A stretch of DNA of 64,000 bases from Taiwanofungus camphoratus (lineage: Eukaryota > Basidiomycota > Agaricomycetes > Polyporales > Taiwanofungaceae), in NCBI GenBank assembly GCA_003999685.1, contig CP021226.1, forward strand, positions 2,046,001 through 2,110,000. The letters run 5' to 3'. Made by a program: the position numbers and the translations under genes. Positions 1 through 13,400 of this stretch are shown piece after piece. Within the stretch, counting starts at the first letter, position 1. Each line of letters opens with the position of its first letter. Below the pieces are notes generated by a model. It did not search any database. It worked only from the letters and a program-made list of their open reading frames with translations, and was not told the origin of the DNA.

Positions 1-1089
1 TCTGATGCCTCCTTCGGGGCCTCACCGGACTGCAGAGCCGCACTCGTCAGCACATGACACATAACACGGGAAACCTGCTCCCGAAACCTACCTTGGCCGT
101 CTTTCTCGCATCGCCCATGTTGGTCGGGCCCGAATCCTCGTCGCTCTGGAGCGAACCCGTGTGCGCCGATCGGGAGGGCTTTTCGTTCTGGTCTGGCTTG
201 CTCTCGGCCTCCGCTGTCTGGCCCGGTGCGCCTGAAGTATACTTACCCTGCTTCTCCTCTTCAGCCTGCGCGTCTGCGGGCGCGTCCGCGTTCTGTGTGG
301 AAGGCAGAGTCGTACAACATCATCCGTTTTACGGCACGGCGGGCACGCGTGAGCAATGGATGCGGGGCTTAATGAAAAGCACGTGACGCACAAATGCCTG
401 CTTCATAGATTCCTTCGCCTCCTCTCCGGAGATGCTCGTGCCTTCGTCATCGGTCATAGGGGCTTGCTCGGACTGGCAATAGAGAGCGGGCGAGTAAGAT
501 GTGGGTGGACGAAACACTTAGGAGAAAGCGTACCGGCTTCTCCTCAGCGGCTTGTGCGTCCTTAGGTGCATCTGCGTCCTAGGGTGCATCAGACTCGGTG
601 TTGATACCCCTCCGAAGGCCAGCCACAGAACTCACAAAAGCGTCTTGCTCGGAAGTCTCGACCGAGGCAGCAGAGACTTCCGTACCTTCGTCGTCCTTCA
701 CGGGAAACGGAGTGGACCCGTCCGTACCTTTTGAGCCCTTGTGAGAATGAGCAGTATCATGTGCGGCCTTCTGGGAAGGCGGCGACAGTACATAGATAAG
801 CTATTGGAACAAATTTTATTCATTCTGTTCGCGTGACATAGAGCGAGAAGGGGACGTACAGCTGGGCCGAAGATGAGGGCGGAACCGATCTGGAACAGAA
901 CGACTTCATTTTTGGCCGTCCTCATATCATAAATGAGTGGGTGCTTACCTGCCAGAGCCTGTCACTTCCTTGCGAGTGAGCGCCGTGCTCCGTGGTGCTC
1001 ATGCATCGCTTGGTCGCGCCGACGTTGCGGGCAGCGACGCGCACGCTCGGCCGTGCGAGCTGAAACACGCGTCCGAGACGAGAAGCCAT
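1..1089 (-). CDS. Small mitochondrial membrane protein with IGSALIFGPA segment (partial, 3' end outside window)
   Basis: The gene starts at the ATG at 1089 and reads off the left edge. Exons I can trace are 949-1089, 860-889, 636-800, 534-578, 392-472 and about 248-292 onward. The N-terminus (MASRLGRVFQLARPSVRVAA) is rich in Arg and Ala and lacks acidic residues, as in a mitochondrial presequence. It is followed by WQ-IGSALIFGPA-LIYVLSPPSQK, a hydrophobic segment that I recall from short uncharacterised fungal mitochondrial proteins. The rest is hydrophilic, rich in Glu, Ala, Asp and Lys, and contains two copies of an exon pair (see findings). Near 245 a GTAAGT could be a donor or be read through; I see no stop either way. 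The last visible exon begins beyond an intron at about 30-90. Its function is unknown. The gene call is fairly safe; the exact tail is not. Confidence 0.68.
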
Positions 1090-1302
1090 GGGAGGAGACG
1101 TACAGAGAGTTGTGTACGCGGCGGTTCGAGCTAGTGATGCAGGAATGAGGGACAGATTCAGACTGTCTGCCAGCTAGACCGCCACACTTAAACGTCCGGA
1201 AGAGACCGGTCTCAACTTTTCTCGCCCATGACGTCGACAGTTTAAACGCTTGCATACATGTAAACATTTTGGTGATAATAATCTTGAATAGAAGCTAATC
1301 AA

Positions 1303-1409
1303 GCCCGCCTAGCTCAATCGGATAGAGCGTCAGACTTTTACGGTCAGGTTGGGCTTCCAGCTCTGGACTTGTAATCTGAAGGCTGCGGGTTCGACCCCCG
1401 CGGTGGGCT
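1303..1409 (+). tRNA. tRNA-Lys (anticodon TTT) with 33-nt intron
   Basis: A full cloverleaf can be drawn. The acceptor stem is GCCCGCC/GGTGGGC with one G-T pair, the D-arm is TAGCTCAATCGGATAGAGC, the anticodon stem is TCAGA/TCTGA with loop C-T-TTT-A-A, and the T-arm is GCGGG-TTCGACC-CCCGC. The intron lies at 1341-1373, one base 3' of the anticodon (1337-1339), which is the normal position for nuclear tRNA introns. A run of five T at about 1429 can act as the Pol III terminator. Exon sequence is nearly identical to the tRNA-Lys at 46686. Confidence 0.95.
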
Positions 1410-2798
1410 ATGGGCTAACCTCACTGTATTTTTGTCCTCATACTTGTTCTCATATGTAAGAGAATACAAACAAATTATATATGAACATTACTATTCATTA
1501 GCAATTGACATGCAAATTCTCAAAATCAGATTGATGAGTACATCCAGAATGCATCATATTTTACTAAAGGTTCAGTTACACCTAGTTCAATTTTGTCCAC
1601 ATAAAGTCTACATGCACATATCATTGATAGTATTGGGCTTCAACTACAATTCTAAACACTAAACAATAAGTTTGTTTCATGAGCTACCTGGCTTGCTAGA
1701 GATGACCTGTGGAAGCAAACCATACAAAATGCTATTCATTTCAATACTCTGCTCTTTACTGTGGTCTCTTATTATGTTCACAGATGACCTAGAGGGCTAT
1801 CATTTGTGAAGTGCTTGTTATTTCCTGATCTGCATGACAAAATGTAGCAAGATACTATGCAGTGATGAAAAGTCAGCAAGGTAATGAGACATACAATACA
1901 GTGAGCTATACCCAGAAGAACACATCTATTTTGAAAAGGTCAACTTCTGTTTTGTGTGGCAGGCAGAATTTTCAGTATACCACACGCTCTGGTTGCTCTA
2001 CCAGACGAGATTGTTTGAGTACATGAACAATAGGACAAGATTCTTCAGGGGACTTGCTTACCTTCACCCTCGATGACTTTGAATCCCGGACCTACACTGA
2101 TGCATACAGAATCAACCTCTGCGCCCGGCAAGTTGGCTGTCGATTCCTATATTCTATGGCATACCTATCTTACATAGCTTTGTCAGTCTATTTATCGCAA
2201 TGCAGCCTTGCAAGTTGTACGAGTGTATCGGGCTGTCCTGTCTGCACAGTGCAAGTTGCTGCCCTCTTATAACAAGCTGCAAAAATCTCTAGATCACACC
2301 AGTTTCTATCGCTTCAAAAGCTCAAGCCAGTCACGTAGATCATCGTAACAGTCAAATGCTCACTTCTGGGCCATCAGTCGAGGTAAAATCGGCCTGTCAC
2401 TGGCAGATCTCGACAAGTCCTGCACGACTTAACCTAGCTTGGAACAAGGATGCAGACCAGTCAAGCTTGTGTGTACGTACTCTTTAGATGGTAAGAACAC
2501 TCAGCTGCGTTCACTGTCCATAATTTCGAGCATGGGCGTAACAACGACAATGTCTTTGCTATTGAGACGCGTTACGCGTGACTGGCGCGGCACACGGACG
2601 GGTTCCGAGACGCGACGCGTCTGTGGCTGAACGCCGCGTGCTTCTCACGGCCCAAGTTGAACATCGCAAGCGACGACTTCAACTCCGCATGTCGTTTCAC
2701 CGTCCCTGACCAAAAGGTTCAGTCGTCTCGGCGCCATCGTTTCTTTCTCCCTTTCGCTCTTGCTCTCGCGCTTTGTACTAGTAGCTGTTCCACCCATC
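1410..2798. other. AT-rich gene-poor stretch, then promoter of the kinase gene
   Basis: From about 1430 to 2050 the sequence is clearly richer in A and T than the rest of the window and carries no convincing reading frame on either strand. It begins right after the tRNA terminator. From about 2530 CG content rises again. The 60 bases before 2799 are pyrimidine-rich (TTTCTCCCTTTCGC), as often seen before fungal transcription start sites. I could not identify a transposon in the AT-rich part; no terminal repeats were seen. Confidence 0.5.
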
Positions 2799-5700
2799 AT
2801 GATTCCGCCGCCCCAGCCGCCTCAAGAAGCTACTGACATTTTCTCCATTTCTGACCAAGTTTTGGCCAACAGATTGCAATTCATCGAAGAGGTAACAAAG
2901 TCATTATATACACAATGTAGGGGTCTGCCGTTAAGCAACAACCTTTCGTGCTCTAGATCGGGTTCGGAAACTGGGGCAGTGTTTGGTTATGTCGCCCAAA
3001 GCCTGACTCAGCCTCGTCTGAAAGTCCACATACACTGCGAAACTCGAAGATTGCTGTGAAGCTCGTACATCGATCCAAGACATCAACTACTGCTGCACGC
3101 GTCAGATCATTGTAGGCAAAATCCTGGCCGTGGATTGTGTTCGTACTAATTATTGGCATAAAGATGGAACGAAATGAAAGTCGTCAGGTCACTCAAACAA
3201 GAACCGCATCCCTCCATTATTCCATTTTATTCATTTATTATTACGCCGTCTTATGCCTTGATTGCGATGTAAGTCTCTTTCATCTCTGTTCATAATACCT
3301 GCTATGTATCAGAGTTGCAATGAGTCAAACTGAGATCACGTCGGGTTCATATTCTTCATATTGATACAGTAATATGAGGGCTAACCATTTGTATAGGGCA
3401 TATCATCCACGTCTTGTTCCAGTCGAAGTGCCAGAGAGCCATGCGAAACGCTGGTTCCGTTCTCTGCTCTCCGGTGTTGAGTTTCTTCATAAGCGTGGAG
3501 TTGTTCATAATGATATCAAGTACGCGTTGACTTCACCTGAGCGCCCACGTGGCTAATAATACCTTTCCGACCAGACCAGCCAACATTCTTCTGTCGCAGG
3601 AGAATGTGCCTGTTCTTGTCGACTTCGGTTTCGCTGAGCGATACGATGTTGACTCGAGCAAAGCGTTTCATAGCAACCTATCGTACGGTACACCTGAAGT
3701 ACGTTGAGTCCATAGTTTCTCCTGTTCGTTTGGCTGAACGATTTATTTCAATTCCAGTACCTTTCGCCTGAACGCGCTCGGGGGCTTCCCCACGACACGC
3801 GCAAGTCTGATGTCTGGTCTCTCGGCGTCACTTTCTTCGAGATTCTCGTGGGCCGCACTCCATTCGAGTACTCAGAGGGCGAGCAGTTCTCCACGAAGGA
3901 GGATTTGGAGAAATACTGGAGCCGCACTGTATGATAATTCTGTTTTGTATCAAGGCATCCCTGCTCACCGCTAGATACAGCTCCGGGGCAAATGGGTTGG
4001 GAGCTGGAAGATGTCCAAGACCATCGAGAAGCTGCTCCGGAGTATGATTCTTCCCAACGCTGATTTGCGGTGCACGGCCACAGAGGCCATAAGCGATGGG
4101 TACTGGTCAGAGAAGGACTCCATCTCGACTTTGTCTCATCGTGAGTGACCGTGTCTACCAGCACGTGATCGTTTTCATAACGCGCTCTGGATAGGGAAAG
4201 CAACGAGCGTCTCGCACGCTCCGTCGCTCTCTCTTGGGCTCGAGAAAGACTTCTCAAAGCTGGTTGATGTCATCCCTCCGTGGTCACCCTCCCCCGGCGG
4301 CGACAAGGAGAAGATTAGGACTGACAAGGCCAAGAAGGCTGAAGCCGACAAGGAGAACGCACAACCCGATTTGAGGCTGAATGACAGCAAGACCACCCGG
4401 GAGAGAACCGACCGCCAATCTAGTTCGGTTCAGCCTCATCATGCGAGATCGCGGTCTCAGCCAAAGTTACAGACTCCCGAAGGTACGTTCTTTCACGGGC
4501 GTGGGAGCTGATGCTGAACGTCTCACATCGACATATTTGTATCCGTGGCAGCCCGCGGGATCAGCCAGTCGAGGAAGAACGCGATGATGCCGTCCTTGCT
4601 CGCGGCGCTTTCGCCTATCAAGCACTCTCCGCCGATAGCTTCCACTGTCATAGTTTCGTCGTCGGTAACAGGGAAGGAAAACGCTCTTAGGCCGGCCAAT
4701 GGAAAGAGTAGGTCCACCCGCAAGCCTCTAGGTCCTCGGAGCCCGACCCCACCGACCTCACCCATTCGCAAGTCCCTGATCCCCATGGCCTCCAAGGAGA
4801 ACGCACATGCACAGCCTCCCGACAAAGACAAGAACGCCCGTAGGAGTCGAGTGTTCAAGGACGTCACGGGAACCAACCGCAACGTCGACGTGCCCTCATC
4901 TGTCAACAATAGAGAGAAGGCGAGGGACTACCAGAAGGATTCTGTACGAGACAGAATGAGGGCGTGGGAGAGAGAAAGGGAGAGGTTGAGGGAGATGGAG
5001 CGCTTACAGGAGAGGATTAAGGAGGTAGAGGAGGAGCGGGAACGGGAAAGGCGGGAGAAGCAGATGGAGGAAGAACGCGAACATCAGCGCGAGATGGAGC
5101 GTGCACGAGAGCTTCAGCGTGAAAGGGAACGCGAGCGGGAAAGAGAGCTACTGCGGATCCAGCGAGAGGAGGAAGAAGACATCTACCCCAAGATCACCAT
5201 TAGGGAAGCGTCGACTGTGACTCCCCCAGAGAGCATCCTGGCTACTCCACTGAGTCCTCTTGTTGAGGGTAAGTATCCTTCGTACCATTGATTCATGATC
5301 TCATCGGTTTTCAGAACCTTCTGATGTCAGTTGGTTACCCAACGATGTCTCACCCCGTTCTGGCAACGAGTCTGGCATTAGCATTTTGAAGCAAAGCCTG
5401 AAGATGTCGATCGGTATGTTCGTTCTACTAAGAGAGGCCTTATATAGCTCGTTGAACCGTAGAATGGATGTGCTAATTGTATACCTAGACAAGACGGTAA
5501 GATTGTACAAGACCTCGACTCTTGCTCTAGGACGATCAGCTCCGGCTCTCCTTTCCACCGAAGCAGCTGACGATGATGATGAATCAAGGATGAGTATGAG
5601 TGAGCGGGCATCCTGGGAAGATGATACGCTCATCCGCAAAGGTCCGTCCATGCCATCAAGTCATGGGTTCTTTGGTGGCCTGAAGTCTCATGCAACCACT

Positions 5701-7072
5701 GATATTCAGCTAAATCATCCCTCCCAGTTGTTCGTCATGCCGTTCGGAACGAGGATATAGCGGCTGCCAATCAGCTCGATCGAATGACAATATGGATACG
5801 CAACGTCGAAAGTATGCCTTTACGTCTGATATATTGCTCTGGTTTTTTGACTTCGCCCATTTGTATGTAGGGGTTGTTGAGGATGCCCGCCAGAACTTCG
5901 CGGCATCTACCAGCAGTGCGGGGCCACTTCCCACTTTACCGGTTGCGCCTATATCTTGTCGCACATCGCTGTCCCGTACAAATCGATCGTCGCGTGTGCC
6001 TCGTAAGATCCTGGCAGCCAATCAGATCTTCATCGACGGATTTGAGTCGGGTTCAATGGATCAGACCACAACTTCGATTGATCGAACGTCTGGTTATTTC
6101 GCTGATGAAAAGGCGGGGAGCAATACCGTTGAGGTCGTCAACGATACGCTACCGACCATTCCTTCGGAGCAGCCGAGCCATGTCAACGAGGTGCAAAGCC
6201 TTGCTGTACCCGAAACCCCTTCCCGGAGACGCCGGGCAACCGTTGTGACGCGCTCTCCGGAACCTCTTCGCAAAAGAGTTAGCCTGGAGATCAACACTGA
6301 CTCACCGTCAAAGCGACGCGAAAAATCCAAGTCGCAGAATGACCTAGCCAGACCGATCACACCTGTAACCAAACTGGAATTTGAGCTGAAGAGGCGTACG
6401 TAACTCACATATTCCTTTCTCGACCTAGTTAAATGTTCGTCATCACAGTCGCTATGCCTACTCGCCCTCAACGACTATCAGCAATGGTAGACCGAAGCTT
6501 GTTCATAGCCTCCTCTCCTGCCTCCCGGCACGGCGATGGAGATACGCACGCCGACCCATCTCAGGACGAGCTGACGTCATCACCCCTGCATATCGATCCG
6601 TATCCTCCCAAGACTGAAGCTTCGAAGTCTTCAAATACTCTTGACACCCCTGCAAGGAAGCACATCGAAGGCGTATATGACCGGTATGTGTGGATCTATA
6701 AGTCTCTAGTTTAGTGCTGATGCGTGTAATAGTTTTCTGATGTCTACAACTGGTGTGAAACGACTAGGACAAGGATACCAATCTGACAACGCTGGGCCCA
6801 TACTAAACGTTCCTCAGGACAATAGGCCAGTTCCTAAACGAAATCAGAAGTTCTTCCATTCCACTCGGCGACCAATGCCTCCGCCCGTCTCTAGTGATGA
6901 TCTTCGCAGAGCCACGTCTGTCGACGAGTTTGGCGTCGTTATCCAATCTAACGTCAACGAATCTTCGAACTGTGCGGATCAAGGCAAGAATACCGTGGCT
7001 ATCGTTCGTAAAGCCTTCAGAGCTATAGTTTCCGGCAAGCCCGTATCTAACAGATTATCTAAGGCGTTATGA
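2799..7072 (+). CDS. Ser/Thr protein kinase with long charged C-terminal extension
   Basis: The first exon opens at the ATG at 2799 (MIPPPQPPQEATDIFSIS). The kinase domain is spread over about seven exons to roughly 4140. It shows a glycine loop GFGNWGSV, the ATP lysine in IAVKLVHR, the catalytic loop VVHNDIKPANILL, DFG in VDFGFAE, GTPEYLSPE, and SDVWSLGV. All catalytic residues are present, but the usual HRD reads HND. After the kinase come a Ser/Pro- and Lys-rich linker, a strongly charged single helix or coiled coil at about 4930-5180 (Glu/Arg repeats), and a disordered tail ending with the TGA at 7070. Several introns interrupt the tail. I cannot assign a subfamily; the closest impression is a CAMK-like fungal kinase. 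It converges with the TPR gene downstream. Confidence 0.85.
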
Positions 7073-7419
7073 TTCACGTACCTTCATTTATCTCTTGGGA
7101 TATCCTTTCTCTGCACATATTTTTGTTCGGACTTGTCACTTTTGCATTCCCTTCGTTGTTCTCGCTATCATTGCTGCTATCGCTTATTTCCAGTATCTAG
7201 TTTCTGCTGTTGCACGATCTGTCACGCACCCCCACGTCTGTCGGTACCTGTGCTTATTGCTCAACGCTCTGATGATGCTCATGTAATTCATGTTTGAGGC
7301 AAAAGAAAATGTTTTTTGGTCCATGCTCGGTGCTAATGAGTATACAATGCTATAACTTAAAGTAAAATGCGAAGTAACAATACAGTTGCGATTGAACAAG
7401 ATGGAAGCGAAGGACGATG
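7073..7419. other. 3' intergenic region between convergent genes
   Basis: This gap separates the stop of the kinase gene from the stop of the TPR-like gene on the other strand. It is T-rich and contains only short open frames. It probably holds the two 3' untranslated regions. No other feature is visible. Confidence 0.5.
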
Positions 7420-10400
7420 TTATGAAGGAGGGGGAACACGATCCCGCCGCAATGTGACTGGTTTGCTGCCTCCTTCCGCAGGTTTGAGCCGTTTGGCTAA
7501 GGAATCATCAGGGGCCGTTTCTCCTTCTTCCCTTGTCCGTTTTCCCGCAGCTCCGATGATCGAAACGCCACCACTAGCAGTATCTCCAACGGAGGTAACC
7601 GCTGAGAGAGCGGCGGGAGCACCGCCACGACCTGTCGCCGCTGTTCCACGGATGGCTAGACCTTGTGCAGTTCCCCGAATACCACCTCGAGTAGCACCTC
7701 TTCCACGCCCTGTCCCTTCGGCCGAAGGTGCTGGTTGTGCCATAGAAGGTTTTCGAGGCAACCCCTTTTGTGCGTTGGTAACGGCTGCGGTTGCCGCAGG
7801 TTTGGCCGTTGTGACGGCCGATGACGTTGCCCCCGCGGTTTTGACGGCTGAACTGGCCAATGAGGCACCTGCAGATTGCTCTGGCACCAGACCAGCTTGT
7901 CGCCATCCGAGTATCTGTGCTTCTAGTTCCTTCAACTTGTTCTGCGTCCTCACAAGCTGTGCATCTTTGACTTTGCTCTTCACTGCCTGCTCCATTCTAC
8001 CCCGTTCTACGGCGGCAGCGATCTCCTGCTCCCTCTGCTCTTTCATTTTCTCCTCGTGTGCAGCTATGGCAGTTGCGATAACCGTCTCTTGGCCACCTCC
8101 AGAACCGAAGTTCGTATCTGTGGATGATTCCTTCCACGCTGCTGTCGCAGCCTCAACGGCCGCCTTCAGCTCCCCTTGATGTTGAGCGGTCAAACGCTCT
8201 TCCAGCTGCCGCAATTCCTGGGCGTGCCGATTGACAAGTTCATCTGACAGGGGAGAAGATGCGGTAGATTGCAATTCGTTTCTTAGCTTTTCAACTGCGG
8301 CGGTCACGGCAGCTTCTTGCTGGGCAGCAGCACGTTCACTCTCCGCGGCCTTGGCTTTCAATATATCTTGTAACCTTGCTTGCAGTTTCTCCTATATATA
8401 TCTATTTTCAGACATTACCGAGGTCGGAATATTTCAGAGGCTTACATTGGCAAAATGAACGCCCTTGCTTTCTTCAATGGCCTTCTGAGCCTTTGCCTTG
8501 GAGTCCTACGGTAAAACCATAAATAAAAACTATTCGCTGGTGGAGCAGCTGATACTCACTTTAGCCTCAGCCTCAGCTTCATCACGTGCTTTAACGAGTT
8601 CGGCTCTCTGAGACTCCCATTTCTGTTGTGTCTCCGAAAGATCGGAGGAAGTTGCTTGAGACGTAGGCCACGAAGCTTTCTCAACAAGTAACCTGTCGCG
8701 TTCATCCCGCAGAGCAGTCTGAACCCAATCAGTGACAGTCAGTAATACACAACAGGCGCAAGAAGGTAGCGTACAATCGTAGTGTTGAGCTCTTCAACTT
8801 CTGCCGGGGGGGCGCCTGCGTGGGCAGTCTTTTCATCCGCGAGCAATTTCTCTAATGCAGCCTTCTCCGCAAGTACAGATTCTAGCTGTTGAGATAGCTC
8901 CTGCTCCTTCGAGGAACTGACCGAAGTATCAGTTGGTGGCTGTGCTTTCAGTTCATCTCGCTCGCCAGTCGCTATCTGCAATTGAGTTTGCAGCTGAATG
9001 ATTGTCTCGTTCAGCTGCGCTTTCTCGGAGTTAAGTTGAGCAAAACGGTTCCTTGCGTTCTGGTTGTTCTTCTGGCCGATCTCTTTCAGATGCTTGTTGT
9101 TAGCATCCAGAGCAGCAATCTGAAATAACCTAAGTCTACGCCTTCATGTGAGATAAAAGAGATGTCACTGACCCTCTCCGTTTGCGATTTAATTTGTTCG
9201 TCTCGTTCAGCAACGGCTCTCTCCACCTCACTCTTGAAAGACTTCAACTGCTCTATTTCGTCCTTCAAAGACTGTACTTCTGCGGGATCGATGCGATCAT
9301 ACTATGATGGCTTGACGTTAGCCTAATTTGCGGTCAAAAAATGAGACATCGCGTACCTTGCTGAGAAGCTGCGAGTTACGCTCCTTCCATCTTTGGCTCT
9401 CCTCTTCGAGACGCCGGACTTGTTGTTCCTTCGCCTCAAGCTCTGCTCGAGCAACACGCAGCTCTTCCTTCGCCGGATCCAGTTCAGTAGATACTTGCTT
9501 TAATTTGACATCCAATTCTCGAGCGCGCCTCGCATGAGCCTCGCAGTCAGCACGGAGAGTAGCGTTGCTCTCCCGGAGAATAGTGAGCTGGTTAATTCTT
9601 TCAACCAGCTCAGCATGCTGGGCTTCAGAAGCAGCCGCCTCTACGGCACGCTCGCGTTCCTGATTGTATTAATAATTACCTATCTTAGTGAGTTCATTCA
9701 GAATTTGTATTGAATCCACTTCACCTCTGAAAGGGCCCTGCGAGTCTCGTCCAAATTCTGGGTGATGTGCTCGATCTGAGTCTTTAGCCGTGTATTTTCC
9801 TGCTTGCTGAGCTCAAGTTGCAACTCAACAATCTCCTTCTCTCTTCGCAGATATGCCACCACTGATCTCAATTCAGCCAGCTTAGTGTCTGCATCATCCG
9901 CAAGATCCAATTCGCCAAAGACCGATGCTGAGGATGAATCTGCAGCCTGTTTAATGCGGGCTGCTTGCGAGCTAACGGATTCCAGGTGCTGATGGAGAAG
10001 GTTGTTTTGGGCAGCTAGATCTCTGCATCTGAGCAAGGAGACAACCTCAGTAAGAATCTAGAGAATTATGTCGATAGGCTTACCTTGTGTTTAGATCCGC
10101 TATCTCCTTGTCAAGTGCATCCTTCTGCTGCTTCCAGCTGACTTCTGAAGTAGTGAGCTTGGCTCGGGCAGTTTCGGAAGCAGTCAAATAGTCTCTGGCT
10201 GCAGACTGGGTCTTAGACAGCTGTTGTCTGAGATCTTCGACACTCTTGATTGACTCAGCATGAGCTAAAACCTCATGGGCGTAACGCTCCTCCGCAGCCT
10301 GCCTCAAATTGTTAATATGAACTCCTTCAAATGCTTCAACTCTTACTTTAGCTCGTTCCTCTTGTTGCCGAATTTCATTCTCCCGCGATGCACGATCGTC

Positions 10401-13400
10401 CTCGGTATTCCTCTCGGATGTGCTCATATCAACAATAGTATCCTCTAATGTTCTCCTATCGTTAGCCCACGCAGCACGTTCAGTTTCAAGCAGGCGCTGT
10501 GACTCGGAGTTCTTTTCCGTCGCTTCAGTCAACTCTTGCTGCACTGCCTGGAGCCTTTCTTGTAACGCATCGTATTCTGACTATAGAGAATGTATGAGTA
10601 TACGAGGGATGGCCGATTAAAAGGCTCTTACTTCATGTCGAGCAAGTTCAGCTTCAGTAGATGTTTTATACTCGTCATGCGTGACATTGAGCGTTGCCAA
10701 CGCGATCTCGTTCGCTTGGCTGATCTCTTGGAACTGTTGAACATGACCCCTGGCGGCGGTAAGATCTACCTCTGCAACTTTCAAAGCGGATCTGCAATAA
10801 TGCTTAAAAAAACAGATATAAGAACACCCCTGTGTGAGAGCTGACCGTAGTTCGGCAACTTCCCCCTCCAGTTGCTGTTCACGGGTCATGTTCTCGTCCG
10901 TATGCGGAGTGATGCCATTGACACCAGTAGCTCTACGCTCATAGACAGCCAGCTTCTCTTCGTTGCCTTGCAATTGCCTGGTTAAGTGCTCCACGCGCTC
11001 CTCCAGATGCCTTTTGCTCGTCTCCGCACCGACAAGAGACTCGCGCGTCTTAGCCAGTGCCTGTGCCTGCAATAACACAATAGTCACATATAAAGAAAAA
11101 TCATGAATAATGGAAATGCGGGACGGACAGTATTGTCAATTCGAGCTTGCATCTCCTTCGCTTCTATATCTTTCTGCAAGTTTAGATGTCGCAGAGAATC
11201 ACGTTCCTGGCTGAGTTGAGATCTCAGATCCTGGCTGTGGAGGATATGAACACGAAGAAATGCAACAAGAAAAGATGTCGCCTACGTCTGATTCTCCAAC
11301 ATCTGTATCTGAGTTTCCAGACGTCGCCGATCGTTCTCACCAGAGCGTTCCAGGTCGTTGTGCATCTTCTGCACATTGGACATCAAGTTGGACAAGTGAG
11401 AACGTTCCATAGAAAGAGCTTTGTTCTCGTCGAGTAGGCGGCTTTGAACACTCTGTATCATCATCATGAGATTTTCCAACGAGTTCGCTTGAGTAATACT
11501 TGAAGAAGCACACCTCCCATATTCTTTTTTCTGCGCGCAGATTGGCGCATTCATTACGAAGCTGTTCCACGAGACCGTTAGCTGTCATCAGCTCCTCGGT
11601 TATGCGGTTACATTCGATGTCAATGCGAGTGTACTGATCATAAAGCTGTTGATTGCGCTTGGTCAGGTTGTCCAACTCATGACCCTGCATAAGACTCTGC
11701 TCCTGAATCATGCGGTGACGATCTGATCCGGAATATGAGAAAAGGGGTGAACGCAATACGAGTTGTGCTATATCAACTCACCATTCAAGAATTCGATCTT
11801 CGCGTTAGCCTTTGCAAGGGTAGCCTGAAGTTGGTTTGCCTCCCGCTGAGCTGCAACGACCTCCTCTCTCAACCGAACAGAGTCCACGCCCATCTCGGTT
11901 CTGTACGCCTCGAACTGGTTCTGTATATCTGCCAATTCCTTCTCGAGATCTGGTTGTGGCGGAGGCCGTCCAGCACGACCGTTGATGTCCCCATTAACGC
12001 CGGTTGGAAGGCGGCTCGTGGAATGCTCCCTCGCCAACATCGATCTGAGTGAGTCACGTTCCTTCATGTACGCCTGTATGGTCACCTCACTGCTTTTCTT
12101 AAGGCTTTCCAGCTGCCCTTGCAGCTGCTTGATTGCTTCGTGAGCCTCTTTGACAGCTTCCCCTTGCTCTCTCTCCAATGCATCTCTGTATTCCTTCTCC
12201 TCCGATTCCATTTTCGATCCCAGTTCGCGCACGATTTTAAGAAGCCGCTGGTTCTGCTCCTGCAGCTGAGGAATCGAGCGGAACAACACAAGATTGTTAG
12301 TAATGACTGCTTCAATATTATCCGCGGGTTTTGTACGTTCATCCTGCTCAAGATCTTCGTCCGAAGGGATTGATGGGTCCTGTATACGACCAACCTGTCT
12401 GAGCAGCACCTGCACTTGACGGCCAAGGTCGTCAAGTTGTTTCTGCAAGAGATCATTTTCTCGTGTGCTCTTAGCAAATTTTTGAGCGCTCTCCTCTGCT
12501 GCCGAGGCAAGGGCATCGCGCTCTGAAAGAGCCTGTGCGAGCTGAGAAGCCAGCTGTGAAGCTTCAGATTGAAGTCGCTCATATTCGGCACGCTGCTGCG
12601 AGAGAATGGGTGCCTGGGAGAGGGGTCATTAATCAATAAGTTGATGTACGTTCCGGACATGCTCACTCTCTCCTCAATCTGGGTAAGAACGGCCGACAGT
12701 GTCCGGTCCATATGATCGTACTCTGCTGACTTCTTGGCATAGTCCTCCTGCAGCCTGACGTAGTCTGCATATACCTCCGTGAAAGTCTTGCCGCTTCGCT
12801 GTGCTCTGCTTGCAATTGCGACGGTGGGGCTCAAGCCCATCATACCTTGCGTTAAGATGTCCGGCGTTCCATTCATTGACGGCGTAGCGGGTCCACGAGC
12901 AGGAGTGCCAGGCACCGAGGCACTAGCAGCGAAAGGAATGGGGAACTCGCCACGGTCCATTCTGTCCAAGACACTTTCTAATTCCTCAATTCTCTTCTCC
13001 GCCTCCTCTGCCCTCTGTCTCTGATTCTCGATTTCCTCTTTCAACACAGCCTCCCGCCTTTCCGCCCGGTCACCCACACCCGCCCACTCTTTCTCAATCC
13101 CGTCCACGATGGCTTTGGCCTGCGCCTCCCGCGCCTCCATCATCTCAATCAATCTGCGTAGCCCCGCTGCCTCGCTTGAGTACGTCGCCTCCTGCTCTGC
13201 CAGCTGTCCTGTCAGATCCTGGACACGCGCCAAGGCCTGCGTCAGCTGGTGCGTCTGCGCCGTATGCGCAGACTGCAATGCCTTCAGTTGACTCTCGGTA
13301 GCTGCATGCGTCTGGATTAAGGAATCATGGGAAGCTTGCAACTGAGCGAATTCTGCATGCTTCGTACGGCGGTACTTGGCGAAATCCTCCGTCTTCGCTG

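Noticed and set aside
7367-8179. Plus-strand open frame of 270 codons
   Set aside because: It is antisense to the C-terminal part of the TPR-like gene, which has clear coiled-coil and tail sequence on the minus strand. The plus frame has no domain.
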